A stretch of 12,844 nt of DNA from Clostridia bacterium (GTDB lineage: Bacteria; Bacillota_A; Clostridia; Christensenellales; Aristaeellaceae), in NCBI GenBank assembly GCA_009783365.1, contig WRHG01000042.1, positions 1 to 12,844 of the forward strand. The letters are read 5' to 3'. Within the stretch, counting starts at the first letter, position 1. The number at the start of each line of letters is the position of its first letter. The notes beneath the pieces were generated by a model, which saw nothing but the letters and a program-made list of their open reading frames with translations, was not told where the DNA came from and did no database searches. This document shows, one piece after another, positions 1 to 7,265 of the stretch. The translations under genes and the position numbers were made by a program.

Positions 1-1431
1 GAGCTTCTCCTCAAACTTGTCGCTTTCCGGCTGAAGCAGAATATTCGCCACCTGATTCATCGTACTGAGCAGCTGGGTGTTTCGGTCAATCTCATTCATC
101 ATTTGTTTGTATTCACGCAGGTCGCGCACATACCCGGCGACAACATAGCCGTTATTATGAGCGATGCGGATGAGCGTGACTTCGGTCGGAATCGGCGTGC
201 CGTCCCGTTTTTGGTGCGCCCATTCAAAGACGCACCGGCCTTCTTCAAATGCTTTTTTTAGCTTAATAACGGCTTCCTCGGCGGAAAGCTTTCCATCGGG
301 CTGATATTCCGGCGAAAAGTCATAAAAATGATCGATAAACTCCTGTCTGCCGCTCAGTTGGAACAGCCTGATGGTTCCTTCGTTGCATCCGGATAAGCGC
401 AAGCTCCTATCCCACCAATTGCATGCAAACGGCATGGCGTCAAGTAAAAGCGTCGTTTGTTCGTGCGCTTCGTGTATGGCGGCCGCCTGTGTTTGGATGG
501 TTATAAACGGCTTTGCGACTATGCCTGAAACGAAAATGGAAACGATGGCGCCCGCGGCAAGGAAGAACAAAGCGGATAACAGCAGCCCGTCTTGAATGTT
601 TTGGAGAGGGCTTTCACTCAACGGGGCTGTCACGCCGATATACCAGCCCACCTTGGAGCCGGATACATGCTTATATACGCAAAGGCGTTCCGTTCCCTCA
701 AAGGTGTATCGACCGGAGTTATGACCTTGATCACTTGTAATCATGGCTTTGTAGAATTCGCCTGCCGACGCCAGTTCCGGATCGTTTATTGCATCATTAA
801 TCAAATTGCGCTGCTCCAAAACCAAATCGGAGCGGAGGCTTGCGACAAACGCGCCTTGCGCGTCCACCATGAAGATACTGCCGGTCTGCCACAGCCGGTA
901 TTCCGAAAGAATGCCGGAAAAAAGCATCCCTGGAATCGTTGCAGATAAAACTCTGTCCGATCCCATCGGAACGAACACATGGATAACCAGATCACCGCCC
1001 GTGTTCGTATTATTATAATGTGCGGAGGTTAAAAAGGTATCGCCGTGCAGCGCTGAGTCGATATATTGGCTTTCCAAATGGAATACATCATGTTCTATTG
1101 GTGCGCCGTCATTTGCGATACTACCCGTTCGATCATATACCGTAAGCGAAATAAATTCTCCGAATTCCAACCGTAAAGCAGCCATTGTTTCCGCCATTTC
1201 CGCTTCGGAAACCGCATTGATCCTTGCGGCCATGGTTTCGGCGTTGGACTTCAAAAGCTTGATTTTTGTCGCGACCACAGTATCGGCAATATCAAGAGCC
1301 AGGGTTAGCTCATGCTCTATGGTCTCCGTCATATGCCGCTGGGTAAAGGATAAACTTAAAAAAAAGCTTGCCACCGTAAACACGAAAACAATCGCCATGA
1401 TTACCAGCGCGGCCTTCACTCTCATCGACAT
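1..1431 (-). CDS. Membrane sensor with Cache and PAS domains, 3' end off window (probable hybrid histidine kinase)
   Basis: The frame is open without a stop from the ATG at 1431 to the left edge, giving 477 residues of a partial protein. Visible parts are a membrane segment at about residues 7-29, an extracellular Cache-like sensor region at about 33-275 (with VGWYIGVTAPL near its end), a second membrane segment at about 282-304, and a PAS-like domain at about 325-440 (SPEYQPDG, FEWAHQKRDGTPIP, VAGYVRDLRE). A helix with LLSTMNQVANILLQ starts near 454. This order matches a large clostridial family in which the PAS leads into a GAF-like part and then a histidine kinase, often with receiver domains. 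The output domain lies beyond the window, so kinase, diguanylate cyclase or another output cannot be told apart. The start is supported by TGGAAG about 8 nt upstream; a second ATG two codons in is less well placed. The ligand is unknown. The gene has its own promoter (see 1633-1662). Confidence 0.85.
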   Translation of the reverse strand, partial: MSMRVKAALVIMAIVFVFTVASFFLSLSFTQRHMTETIEHELTLALDIADTVVATKIKLLKSNAETMAARINAVSEAEMAETMAALRLEFGEFISLTVYDRTGSIANDGAPIEHDVFHLESQYIDSALHGDTFLTSAHYNNTNTGGDLVIHVFVPMGSDRVLSATIPGMLFSGILSEYRLWQTGSIFMVDAQGAFVASLRSDLVLEQRNLINDAINDPELASAGEFYKAMITSDQGHNSGRYTFEGTERLCVYKHVSGSKVGWYIGVTAPLSESPLQNIQDGLLLSALFFLAAGAIVSIFVSGIVAKPFITIQTQAAAIHEAHEQTTLLLDAMPFACNWWDRSLRLSGCNEGTIRLFQLSGRQEFIDHFYDFSPEYQPDGKLSAEEAVIKLKKAFEEGRCVFEWAHQKRDGTPIPTEVTLIRIAHNNGYVVAGYVRDLREYKQMMNEIDRNTQLLSTMNQVANILLQPESDKFEEKL

Positions 1432-1626
1432 TTGACACACTTCCAATTATGATTTTTATTTCGTGGCTTTGCAGTGCTGTCTTTCACATGCCGGTAGGCT
1501 TGGAACAGTCAGAATGATCATTTAAGACATACGCCGCTCTTTGCGTTGGCAGCAGAGCGTTGTGTTTACAAACGTCATCCTCCTGTCAACCAGCTTTCAC
1601 TTCAGTATCGGTGGAGTCGTTTGCAT
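1432..1626 (-). other. Long 5' leader of the sensor gene with hairpin and possible tiny ORF
   Basis: This is the inferred untranslated leader between the promoter and the sensor start. It contains a 6-bp inverted repeat CGCTCT/AGAGCG (1554-1559 with 1535-1540, 13-nt loop). It also contains a TTGACA (1584-1589) directly followed by GGAGG and an ATG (1576-1578) that opens an 18-codon frame ending at 1522 (MTFVNTTLCCQRKERRMS). The SD touches the ATG, so translation of this frame is doubtful. TTGACA could be the -35 of a second promoter, but no good -10 follows at 16-18 bp. No T-run terminator and no complete known riboswitch is visible. Confidence 0.3.
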
Positions 1627-1632
1627 GCACAA

Positions 1633-1662
1633 ATTATACCACGCTACCAAGTATGTTGGCAA
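1633..1662 (-). promoter_or_regulatory. Probable sigma-A promoter of the sensor gene
   Basis: On the minus strand TTGCCA (1657-1662, 5 of 6 to the -35 consensus) is followed after 18 bp by a perfect TATAAT (1633-1638), with TG one base upstream of the -10 (extended -10). It lies between the MetH activation gene and the sensor gene and points at the sensor. Transcription would begin near 1626, leaving a leader of about 195 nt before the ATG at 1431. Confidence 0.65.
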
Positions 1663-1711
1663 TGGCATTGGCGGAGCCGGGAAGGTCTGCCAAACCAAGT
1701 GGATTTGCTTG

Positions 1712-2389
1712 TCAGGCACGCGCCCCCGCCCGCGGGGTATACTCTGCCCGGCGGTTCGGGCAGTTTATCCGCTTGCACAGCAGGCAGTTCACAAATTCGG
1801 TGGATGACCCGTAAAGAAGTCCCGAAGTTGACTTGGTGGGCAGCATCAGGAAACTTTCGGTCAGATGAATGCCGGTTTCCGGCCTTACGCCCCCAATAAG
1901 AAAAAAAAGCTGGTTTTGCTGCGTGATGGGCCAGTTCTCCACGTCGCCTGAACCGGGATTAATGGAAGAAAGGATATCCAGGCCGTACCGATTCTTCACG
2001 TCATCACGAAGCACATTGACGGCGTCATGTAAAAAACGTTCCTTGATGATATCCAACCACAGGCTTACCACATTATCCTTCTCCAAATGGGACCAGTCGT
2101 CCACCTCCACGCCGCATGTGCATACGTAGGCGAACACCTTGTGCACGTCCTCCATGCGGGCTGCCAATACATCGCTGGTAAAGGTCACGCCGCCGATAGT
2201 GACCCAGGGGGATTGGATTTCTTCCACATAAGCGGTCCTATAAAGCGCCTTTGGGCGAGCCAGCTCCCTTGCTTTGGCAAACAGTCCGGTTATCAGGTCA
2301 ATATCCTCTTCTTCCTCCAGCCGCAATGTCTGAATGATATCCTCAAGGGTGACCGTAACAGGAATGTTGTCCAGCAAAAACCGTTCCAT
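1712..2389 (-). CDS. Free-standing cobalamin-dependent methionine synthase activation-domain protein
   Basis: A 225-residue protein resembling the C-terminal S-adenosylmethionine-binding reactivation domain of MetH, which with an electron donor remethylates oxidised cob(II)alamin. Residues 144-164 (NPGSGD, then WPITQQ and LFFLI) sit where MetH has its SAM-binding RPxxGYP region, and LTESFLMLP (176-184) followed by KSTSG matches the LTESFAMWP/ASVSG block. After this it carries C202-x2-C205-x4-C210-PNRR, a cysteine motif absent from E. coli MetH but usual, as I recall, in clostridial stand-alone versions, possibly a metal or Fe-S site. The reading frame is open further upstream to 2566, but the ATG at 2389 is chosen because GGAAGGAG lies 9 nt before it and the longer version would overlap sdaAA. 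No corrinoid protein or methyltransferase gene is next to it, so its partner must be elsewhere. Confidence 0.82.
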   Translation of the reverse strand: MERFLLDNIPVTVTLEDIIQTLRLEEEEDIDLITGLFAKARELARPKALYRTAYVEEIQSPWVTIGGVTFTSDVLAARMEDVHKVFAYVCTCGVEVDDWSHLEKDNVVSLWLDIIKERFLHDAVNVLRDDVKNRYGLDILSSINPGSGDVENWPITQQNQLFFLIGGVRPETGIHLTESFLMLPTKSTSGLLYGSSTEFVNCLLCKRINCPNRRAEYTPRAGARA

Positions 2390-2418
2390 GGTTCTGTACT
2401 CCTTCCGCTGGTTTTCAT

Positions 2419-2446
2419 ATGATATCAAGTATAAAGGATCTGTCGC
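2419..2446 (-). promoter_or_regulatory. Candidate promoter of the MetH activation gene
   Basis: Minus-strand GCGACA (2441-2446, 4 of 6) and TATCAT (2419-2424, 5 of 6) are spaced by 16 bp in an AT-rich patch just upstream of the gene's SD. An alternative -10 TATACT lies at 2428-2433 but has no good -35. A GC-rich inverted repeat GGCGG-ACT-CCGCC (2466-2478) lies between this and the sdaAA stop; it has no T-run, so it is at best a weak transcript-end or stability hairpin. Confidence 0.35.
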
Positions 2447-2489
2447 TTTCACTCCGGCAGGGTATGGCGGAGTCCGCCGCCGCGCGCCG

Positions 2490-3326
2490 TTATCTGCAGC
2501 AGCTCCGGCATGCCGCGCATCCCCCTTCGCCGGTCTCCCGCAAGCTGGGCGGCAGCGTGTCGCCAACGTCCTTCATGGCATGGATCATCTCGTCGCAAGG
2601 AATGGGACAGCGGATGCCGGAAAGGGCCATCTGTGCCGCGGTCAGCGCCTGGGAAACGCCGCCCGCGTTGCGGTATACGCAGGGGACTTCCACTAAGCCG
2701 CGGACCGGGTCGCACACCAAGCCGAGGGTATTCATCAGCGCAAATGCACAGGCATCAGCAGCCTGCACGGGGGTTCCGCCATAGAGCTGTACCAGGGCGG
2801 CTGCGGCCATGCCCGCTGCTGTACCGCATTCAGCCTGGCAGCCACCCTGGGCTCCGCTGATGGTAGCGGATATGGCGATGACGCGCCCCACCGCCGCGCA
2901 GGCGAAGAGGGCCATCACCAGGTCGTGATCCGAAAAGTCCATTTCTTCCTGGGCGGCTAACAGCGCGCCAGGCACGATGCCGCAACTTCCCGCTGTGGGG
3001 GCCGCTACGATCTTGCCCATACAGGCGTTGCTTTCTGCCACGGACAGCGCGTAGGCCGCCGCTTTGCTCAGTATGCCGAAACGCTCCGGCTGGGCAGGAG
3101 CCGCCATAAGGGCTGCTTGCCCGCCCACCATACCGCTGATGGAACGCATCGTTGGGGATAGCCCTGCCTTCACGCTCTCCCGCATGACGGCCAGCGCTTT
3201 TTCCATACGCCGCAAAACCAGCGGCTCGCTTTCGCCGCTTTCGGCCGTTTGCCAAGCCAGCGCGGCGCCGCCAAGGGAATTTCCATGTTCCTTCGCCGCC
3301 TGCAGCAGTTCCGTGATGGTGCGCAT
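2490..3326 (-). CDS. sdaAA: L-serine ammonia-lyase, iron-sulfur-dependent, alpha subunit
   Basis: Catalytic subunit (278 aa) of the two-subunit [4Fe-4S] L-serine dehydratase, which converts L-serine to pyruvate and ammonia in the cytoplasm. The family motif CMGKIVAAPTAGSCGIVPG (102-120) and the block CDPVRGLVEVPCVYRN (205-220) supply the expected cluster cysteines C115, C205 and C216. SGAQGGCQAECGTA (157-170) is also characteristic. The start ATG overlaps the sdaAB stop by one base (TGATG), with AAGGTGG about 9 nt upstream inside sdaAB, so the subunits are probably translationally coupled. The C-terminus ends GGCAACRSCCR with four extra cysteines in the last nine residues; I do not recall this being constant in the family. 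Length is near the usual 290 aa. Confidence 0.95.
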   Translation of the reverse strand: MRTITELLQAAKEHGNSLGGAALAWQTAESGESEPLVLRRMEKALAVMRESVKAGLSPTMRSISGMVGGQAALMAAPAQPERFGILSKAAAYALSVAESNACMGKIVAAPTAGSCGIVPGALLAAQEEMDFSDHDLVMALFACAAVGRVIAISATISGAQGGCQAECGTAAGMAAAALVQLYGGTPVQAADACAFALMNTLGLVCDPVRGLVEVPCVYRNAGGVSQALTAAQMALSGIRCPIPCDEMIHAMKDVGDTLPPSLRETGEGGCAACRSCCR

Positions 3327-4021
3327 CAGAATTCCACCTTTCCGATAAGTCCATGGGCATTGGTCCTCATAGGCAGATAGGTAAGGCGGAACACGCCGTC
3401 TAAGACGGACAGGCGCTGAAGAAGGGCATCATCCGCCGTGCCGTCAAGTTCCAGCGCCACCAGGGCCTCGCCGCCTGCGGAGCGGCGGAACACCCTCATG
3501 GTGGCGATGTTTAAATGGCTGGCTGCGATTTCTCCCGTCATCCGGGCGATCATGCCAGGGGTATCTAAATAGGTGATCACCAGGGTGTTTTCATGGCCGG
3601 TGATGCCGGCTTCCAAACCGTCTATGAGCTGGATCACTATTTCTCCGCCGCCAATGGAAGCGGCTTGGACCGATACCCGCCGGCCCTTCCCCCCGCTGAC
3701 ATCCAGCACCAGGGTGTTTGGGTGGGCATCCCGGAGGGATACGCTGTAAAAGGAATAGCGAAGCCCGGCATCCTGGGCCAGGCTAAGGCTGTCTCGAAGG
3801 CGGATGTCGTCCACATCCATACCCAGCAATCCGCCGATGACCGCTTTATCCGTTCCGTGGCCCAGGTAGGTTTTTTGAAAGGAGCCATGAAGCCCCACCC
3901 GCGCTTCCGTTGGCTGGGCGCCCAGCAGCAGCCTGGTGATTTTGCCGATGCGGGCGGCTCCTGCGGTGTGGGAAGAACTTGGGCCGATCATGATAGGGCC
4001 GATGATATCAAATAAGTCCAT
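3326..4021 (-). CDS. sdaAB: L-serine ammonia-lyase, iron-sulfur-dependent, beta subunit
   Basis: Partner of SdaAA, 231 aa. It has the N-terminal GPSSSHTAGA (13-22), GSFQKTYLGHGTDKA (46-60) and SIGGGEI (122-128) typical of the beta domain of Fe-S serine dehydratases, then a C-terminal ACT domain at about 147-220 (LVITYLDTPGMIARMTGEIA). ACT domains usually bind amino acids, so a regulatory or substrate-sensing role is likely here. The start is well defined by GGAGGAA about 7 nt before the ATG at 4021. The order beta then alpha with a 1-nt overlap is the usual Bacillota arrangement. Confidence 0.95.
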   Translation of the reverse strand: MDLFDIIGPIMIGPSSSHTAGAARIGKITRLLLGAQPTEARVGLHGSFQKTYLGHGTDKAVIGGLLGMDVDDIRLRDSLSLAQDAGLRYSFYSVSLRDAHPNTLVLDVSGGKGRRVSVQAASIGGGEIVIQLIDGLEAGITGHENTLVITYLDTPGMIARMTGEIAASHLNIATMRVFRRSAGGEALVALELDGTADDALLQRLSVLDGVFRLTYLPMRTNAHGLIGKVEF

Positions 4022-4138
4022 GTATTATTCCTCCGGCAGGGTATTACCCCGCGCTTCTTTGAGGGAATCATAGATGTCCGTTCACCCGTGCATAGGGAAG
4101 CAGGAGAATATCTTCTGAACAGGATGAAGCCCCGGGCG
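4022..4138 (-). other. 117-bp gap between yigZ and sdaAB
   Basis: No gene is supported here. It holds the sdaAB SD and a short palindrome GGGTAATACCC just upstream of it (minus strand). A TATGAT could act as a -10, but no matching -35 is found at 16-18 bp. No terminator-like hairpin with a T-run is seen, so read-through from yigZ remains possible. Confidence 0.4.
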
Positions 4139-4771
4139 CTAGTTCCGAGCCCATGGGCTGTACAGCTCATCCGTGCAAAGGGATTCGATTTTTCCATCCG
4201 TCAGCGTGGCGAGACAGTCCATCAGCGCCGCTTCATCCTGTTCCTTCACAAGCAGGGTAAAGGTTATGTGGGTGGAAAACTGGGTGTCCTCCATGCGGAC
4301 ATGCATGCGGCCCAGGGCGTGCAGTACCTTATTCCATATAGGATAAGCCACCTCGAAGACCCAGCGGCGGGTAGCGTACATCGTGCAAACCCGGGCGGCT
4401 TCCATAGCGAGGGCGCATGTATGGGAGTAAGCCCGCGCAAGTCCGCCGGCGCCCAGCAGGATTCCGCCAAAGTACCGTGTAACCACAACGGCGGCATCCG
4501 TTACGCCCAATGCTTTCAGCCCTTCCATGATGGGTATGCCCGCGGTTCCGCCGGGCTCGCCGTCGTCGCTGTAGCGCATGATGCCCGCGTTTCGGCCGAT
4601 GATATAGGCATAGCAATTATGGCTGGCGCCCCTGTGTTTACGCCGGATATCCTCAAGGAACGCCAGCGCGCTCTCGGCTGTGGCGACAGGGCAGGCGCAG
4701 CCGATGAACCGGCTTTTTTGTACTTTATACTCCGCCTCTGCCCGTTGCAGCAGCGTTTGATAGCTGTTCAT
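4139..4771 (-). CDS. yigZ: YigZ/IMPACT family protein (UPF0029)
   Basis: A 210-residue protein with the complete IMPACT N-terminal domain: KSRFIG (19-24), KHRGASHNCYAYIIG (45-59), YSDDGEPGGTAGIP (67-80) and VVVTRYFGGILLGAGGLARAYS (95-116). A C-terminal DUF1949-like alpha/beta domain follows at about 138-205. Bacterial members have no settled biochemical role; the eukaryotic relative IMPACT binds GCN1 and dampens Gcn2, and nucleic-acid or ribosome-related roles have been suggested. The ATG directly follows the tyrS stop (TGAATG) and no clear SD precedes it, so translation probably depends on termination of tyrS. The N-terminal sequence matches family starts, which supports this ATG. Confidence 0.9.
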   Translation of the reverse strand: MNSYQTLLQRAEAEYKVQKSRFIGCACPVATAESALAFLEDIRRKHRGASHNCYAYIIGRNAGIMRYSDDGEPGGTAGIPIMEGLKALGVTDAAVVVTRYFGGILLGAGGLARAYSHTCALAMEAARVCTMYATRRWVFEVAYPIWNKVLHALGRMHVRMEDTQFSTHITFTLLVKEQDEAALMDCLATLTDGKIESLCTDELYSPWARN

Positions 4772-5992
4772 TCAGCGCAGTATCAGGCGGCAGTGATTTT
4801 TCTTGCCTTTGCGCAAAAGAAGCCCCTCCGCGCCGATTTTTTCCGAGCTGATCAGGGTTTCGATATCGGTCACTCTATCGCCTCCCACCAACACGGCGCC
4901 CGCCTGTACCATTTTGCGGGCCTCACCCCGGCTGGCACACAGGCCGCAAACAGCCAGCAGGGTGGTGAGCCTGCCGTCCTCCGCCAACATATTCGCCGTG
5001 ATTTCGAAAGTGGGCACGTTCTCCAGCGCGCCGCCGCTGCCGAAGAGGGCCTGGGCCCCGTCCTGGGCTTTTTGGGCTTCTTCCTCGCCATGGACGAGCT
5101 TCGTGACCTCAAAAGCCAGTACCCGCTTGGCTTCGTTGATATGCTCATCCTTCAGGCTGCCCAGCCGTCGTACCTCGTCCATTGGCAGGAAGGTCAGCAG
5201 GCCCAGGAAGCGCTCAACATCCGGATCCCCAACGTTGCGCCAGTATTGATAAAAATCATAGGGGCTGGTTCGCTTCGGATCCAACCACAGGGCGCCGGAA
5301 GCGGTCTTGCCCATCTTCTGGCCGTCATGGGTCATTACCAGGGGGCTGGTGAGAGCGAAAGCATCCTGCTGTTCCTTGCGGCGGATCAAATCCGCGCCGG
5401 CAAGGATGTTGCTCCACTGGTCATCCCCGCCCAGTTGGAGCCGGCATCCGTACTGTTTAAACAGGCAGAGAAAATCATAGCTTTGCATGAGCATGTAGTT
5501 AAACTCCAAGAAGGTCAAGCCCGCTTCCAGGCGGCGTTTATAACATTCCGCCGTGAGCATGCGATTGACGCTGAATAGGGCTCCGACATCCCGAAGAAAA
5601 TCTATGTAATTGAGCTTTAACAGCCAATCCGCGTTGTTAAGCAGGAGAGCTTCGCCGTTGAAATCAATAAAGTGCGCGATCTGTTCCTTGATGCCCGCAA
5701 TATTGCGAGCGATGTCCTCCGGGGAAAGCATCTGACGCAAGTCTGTCTTGCCGCTGGGGTCACCCACCATAGCGGTCCCGCCGCCGCACAGAGCGATGGG
5801 GCGATGACCGGCCCGCTGGAGATGAGCCATGGCCATGATGGGGATGCTGTGGCCTACATGTAGGCTTTCCGCCGTGGGGTCAAAACCCACATAGAAGGTC
5901 ATGGGTCCTCTTTCAAGGGCTTTGTACAGGTCGTCCTCAAAGGTGACTTGCGCCAGGAAACCGCGCTCTTTCAGGATATCCAAAACATGCAT
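4772..5992 (-). CDS. tyrS: Tyrosyl-tRNA synthetase
   Basis: Class I aminoacyl-tRNA synthetase (406 aa) that charges tRNA-Tyr with tyrosine in the cytoplasm. Seen: FYVGFDPTAESLHVGH (33-48, HIGH motif as HVGH), GDPSGKT (77-83), FLEFNYMLMQSYDF (161-174, tyrosine pocket), GGDDQWSNI (188-196), KMGKT (226-230, the KMSKS loop) and a C-terminal S4 RNA-binding domain at about 343-406. This is the bacterial TyrRS type with a KMGKT loop. The frame is open to 6073 and an ATG at 5998 has the SD only 2 nt away; the ATG at 5992 is preferred because AAAGGAG then sits 8 nt upstream. Only 40 bp separate it from the aminotransferase, so there is no room for a T-box leader, unlike many Bacillota tyrS genes. Confidence 0.96.
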   Translation of the reverse strand: MHVLDILKERGFLAQVTFEDDLYKALERGPMTFYVGFDPTAESLHVGHSIPIMAMAHLQRAGHRPIALCGGGTAMVGDPSGKTDLRQMLSPEDIARNIAGIKEQIAHFIDFNGEALLLNNADWLLKLNYIDFLRDVGALFSVNRMLTAECYKRRLEAGLTFLEFNYMLMQSYDFLCLFKQYGCRLQLGGDDQWSNILAGADLIRRKEQQDAFALTSPLVMTHDGQKMGKTASGALWLDPKRTSPYDFYQYWRNVGDPDVERFLGLLTFLPMDEVRRLGSLKDEHINEAKRVLAFEVTKLVHGEEEAQKAQDGAQALFGSGGALENVPTFEITANMLAEDGRLTTLLAVCGLCASRGEARKMVQAGAVLVGGDRVTDIETLISSEKIGAEGLLLRKGKKNHCRLILR

Positions 5993-6000
5993 GGCCATTG

Positions 6001-6007
6001 CTCCTTT
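6001..6007 (-). promoter_or_regulatory. Ribosome binding site that decides the tyrS start
   Basis: AAAGGAG on the minus strand, followed by CA-ATG-GCC-ATG. Spacing is 2 nt to the first ATG (5998) and 8 nt to the second (5992), which favours the second. Confidence 0.7.
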
Positions 6008-6032
6008 GTTTGATAATCGATCCGTCGCCAGC

Positions 6033-7217
6033 CTAATACCGCGTAAATAATTCCCGCAGTATTGCCATGCCATCGCCGATCTGCTGAGTCGTTGAGTTGC
6101 TGAAATTCAAACGGAGAGTATTCTCATGGCCGCCGTTCGGGAAGAAATGCGTACCCGGCACATACGCAACATTCTTCTCAAGCGCGCCCTTCAGCAGGAG
6201 GGCAGCGTCCAAGTTTTCCGGCAGGGTGACAAAGATGAACAGTCCGCCTTCCGGGCAGGTATAGCGAAATCCCGGAGGGAAGGCTGAAAGCGCCTCCAGC
6301 ATCCGGTTCATTTTCTCGCGGTAACCGGGCAAGATGGCCTGGATGTGCGGGGCCAGGATGCCGCGCCGCAGGTACTGGTCCACAATGGCCTGAGTCAGAG
6401 CCGGCGTATGAAGATCCGCGCTTTGCTTGCCAATAGCGCACTTGCGGAGGATATCCTCCTGGGCAACTAGGTACCCTACCCGAAGACCGGGGCTGATGGT
6501 TTTACTGAAGCTGCCCATGTATGCCACATGACCGGACCGGTCAAAGGATTTAATGGGGAGCAGGGGGCTCCCCGTATAGCGCAGATCCTTGTAGGGGTCG
6601 TCCTCCACCACCAGGAAGCCGTACTTTTCCGCCAGTTGTGCGACGGCCTCCCTGCGCCCGGCTTCCAGGGTGAGTCCGCTGGGGTTTTGGAAGGTGGGAA
6701 TGGTGTATAGCATCTTGGGGCGGTGGGTTAAGACCGCCTGCTCCAGCTTTTTCGGTATCATGCCATACTCATCGCTTTCCACGGAAATAAGCCGGCTTTG
6801 AGTCAGCCGGAGGATTTGCATATTACCCAGGAAGGTGGGGCTTTCCACCAGCACCGTGTCTCCTGGATTAAGAAAAGCGGAACAGAGCAAGTACATGCCC
6901 TGGGTACTGCCTGTGATTGGCAGCAGGGTTTCCCTGGGCGCATCAGCGCCCATCAGGTGAGAAACATAATCCTGCAGGCTTTCCAGGAAGGGCGGGTACC
7001 CTTCTGTGGCCCCGTATTGTAAAATTCGTTTGCCATCCTGCCGCAGCACATCCCCGGCGATCTCCGCGCACTGGGTGTCCGGGAGGGCCTCTGCGGCGGG
7101 GTTGCCCCCGGCGAAAGAAATCATGCCCGGTTGGGACGCGATTTTAAAAATCTCCCGGATAGCGCTTCCCGTGATGCCGTCAAAACGCTTGGCAAAGCTT
7201 AGCCCCTGTGGAATCAT
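6033..7217 (-). CDS. PLP-dependent aminotransferase, 2-aminoadipate/aromatic type (fold type I)
   Basis: A 394-residue class I/II aminotransferase of the LysN/Aro8-like subgroup, the same fold as the C-terminal half of MocR regulators but without the helix-turn-helix domain. Visible active-site elements are the PLP-binding lysine K239 in GSFSKTISPGLRVGYL, N178 in PTFQNPSG, D206 and Y209 in EDDPYKDLRY, and R369 in LRLNFS, the likely carboxylate-binding arginine. Substrate cannot be fixed from sequence; relatives use 2-aminoadipate, aromatic amino acids or broad substrates. Placement directly before tyrS (40 bp) gently favours aromatic amino acids, but this is inference. The frame is open to 7244, but the ATG at 7217 has AGGAGG about 7 nt upstream and gives the usual family N-terminus. 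Confidence 0.9.
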   Translation of the reverse strand: MIPQGLSFAKRFDGITGSAIREIFKIASQPGMISFAGGNPAAEALPDTQCAEIAGDVLRQDGKRILQYGATEGYPPFLESLQDYVSHLMGADAPRETLLPITGSTQGMYLLCSAFLNPGDTVLVESPTFLGNMQILRLTQSRLISVESDEYGMIPKKLEQAVLTHRPKMLYTIPTFQNPSGLTLEAGRREAVAQLAEKYGFLVVEDDPYKDLRYTGSPLLPIKSFDRSGHVAYMGSFSKTISPGLRVGYLVAQEDILRKCAIGKQSADLHTPALTQAIVDQYLRRGILAPHIQAILPGYREKMNRMLEALSAFPPGFRYTCPEGGLFIFVTLPENLDAALLLKGALEKNVAYVPGTHFFPNGGHENTLRLNFSNSTTQQIGDGMAILRELFTRY

Positions 7218-7265
7218 AAACACCCCTCCTAGTGAATCGATCAAAAGCTGGTGAAGGATTCTGAA

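Noticed and set aside
1462..1472. GCAAAGCCACG on the minus strand in the sensor leader, similar to part of the core of c-di-GMP-I (GEMM) riboswitches.
   Set aside because: The upstream GGCAAACC-like half, the GNRA-capped stem and the second stem are not found around it; only about 30 nt remain before the start codon. A covariance-model search would settle it.
2390..2566. N-terminal extension of the MetH activation protein to an ATG at 2566.
   Set aside because: It would overlap the end of sdaAA by 77 bases with low-complexity translation; the ATG at 2389 has a good SD and fits the family.
2452..4044. A 14-base string CTCCGGCAGGGTAT occurs both after sdaAA (about 2452-2465) and before sdaAB (about 4031-4044), flanking the pair.
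   Set aside because: One copy includes the sdaAB ribosome binding site, and a chance 14-mer match in 12.8 kb is not rare. No other repeat or mobile-element sign accompanies it.
4148..4159. Perfect 12-bp palindrome AGCCCATGGGCT near the end of yigZ.
   Set aside because: It lies inside the coding sequence, has no loop or T-run and is most simply a codon coincidence.
4088..5578. A 496-codon open frame on the plus strand, antisense to yigZ and tyrS.
   Set aside because: It is fully covered by two unmistakable minus-strand genes, its translation has no recognisable motif, and such long antisense frames are common in GC-rich coding DNA.
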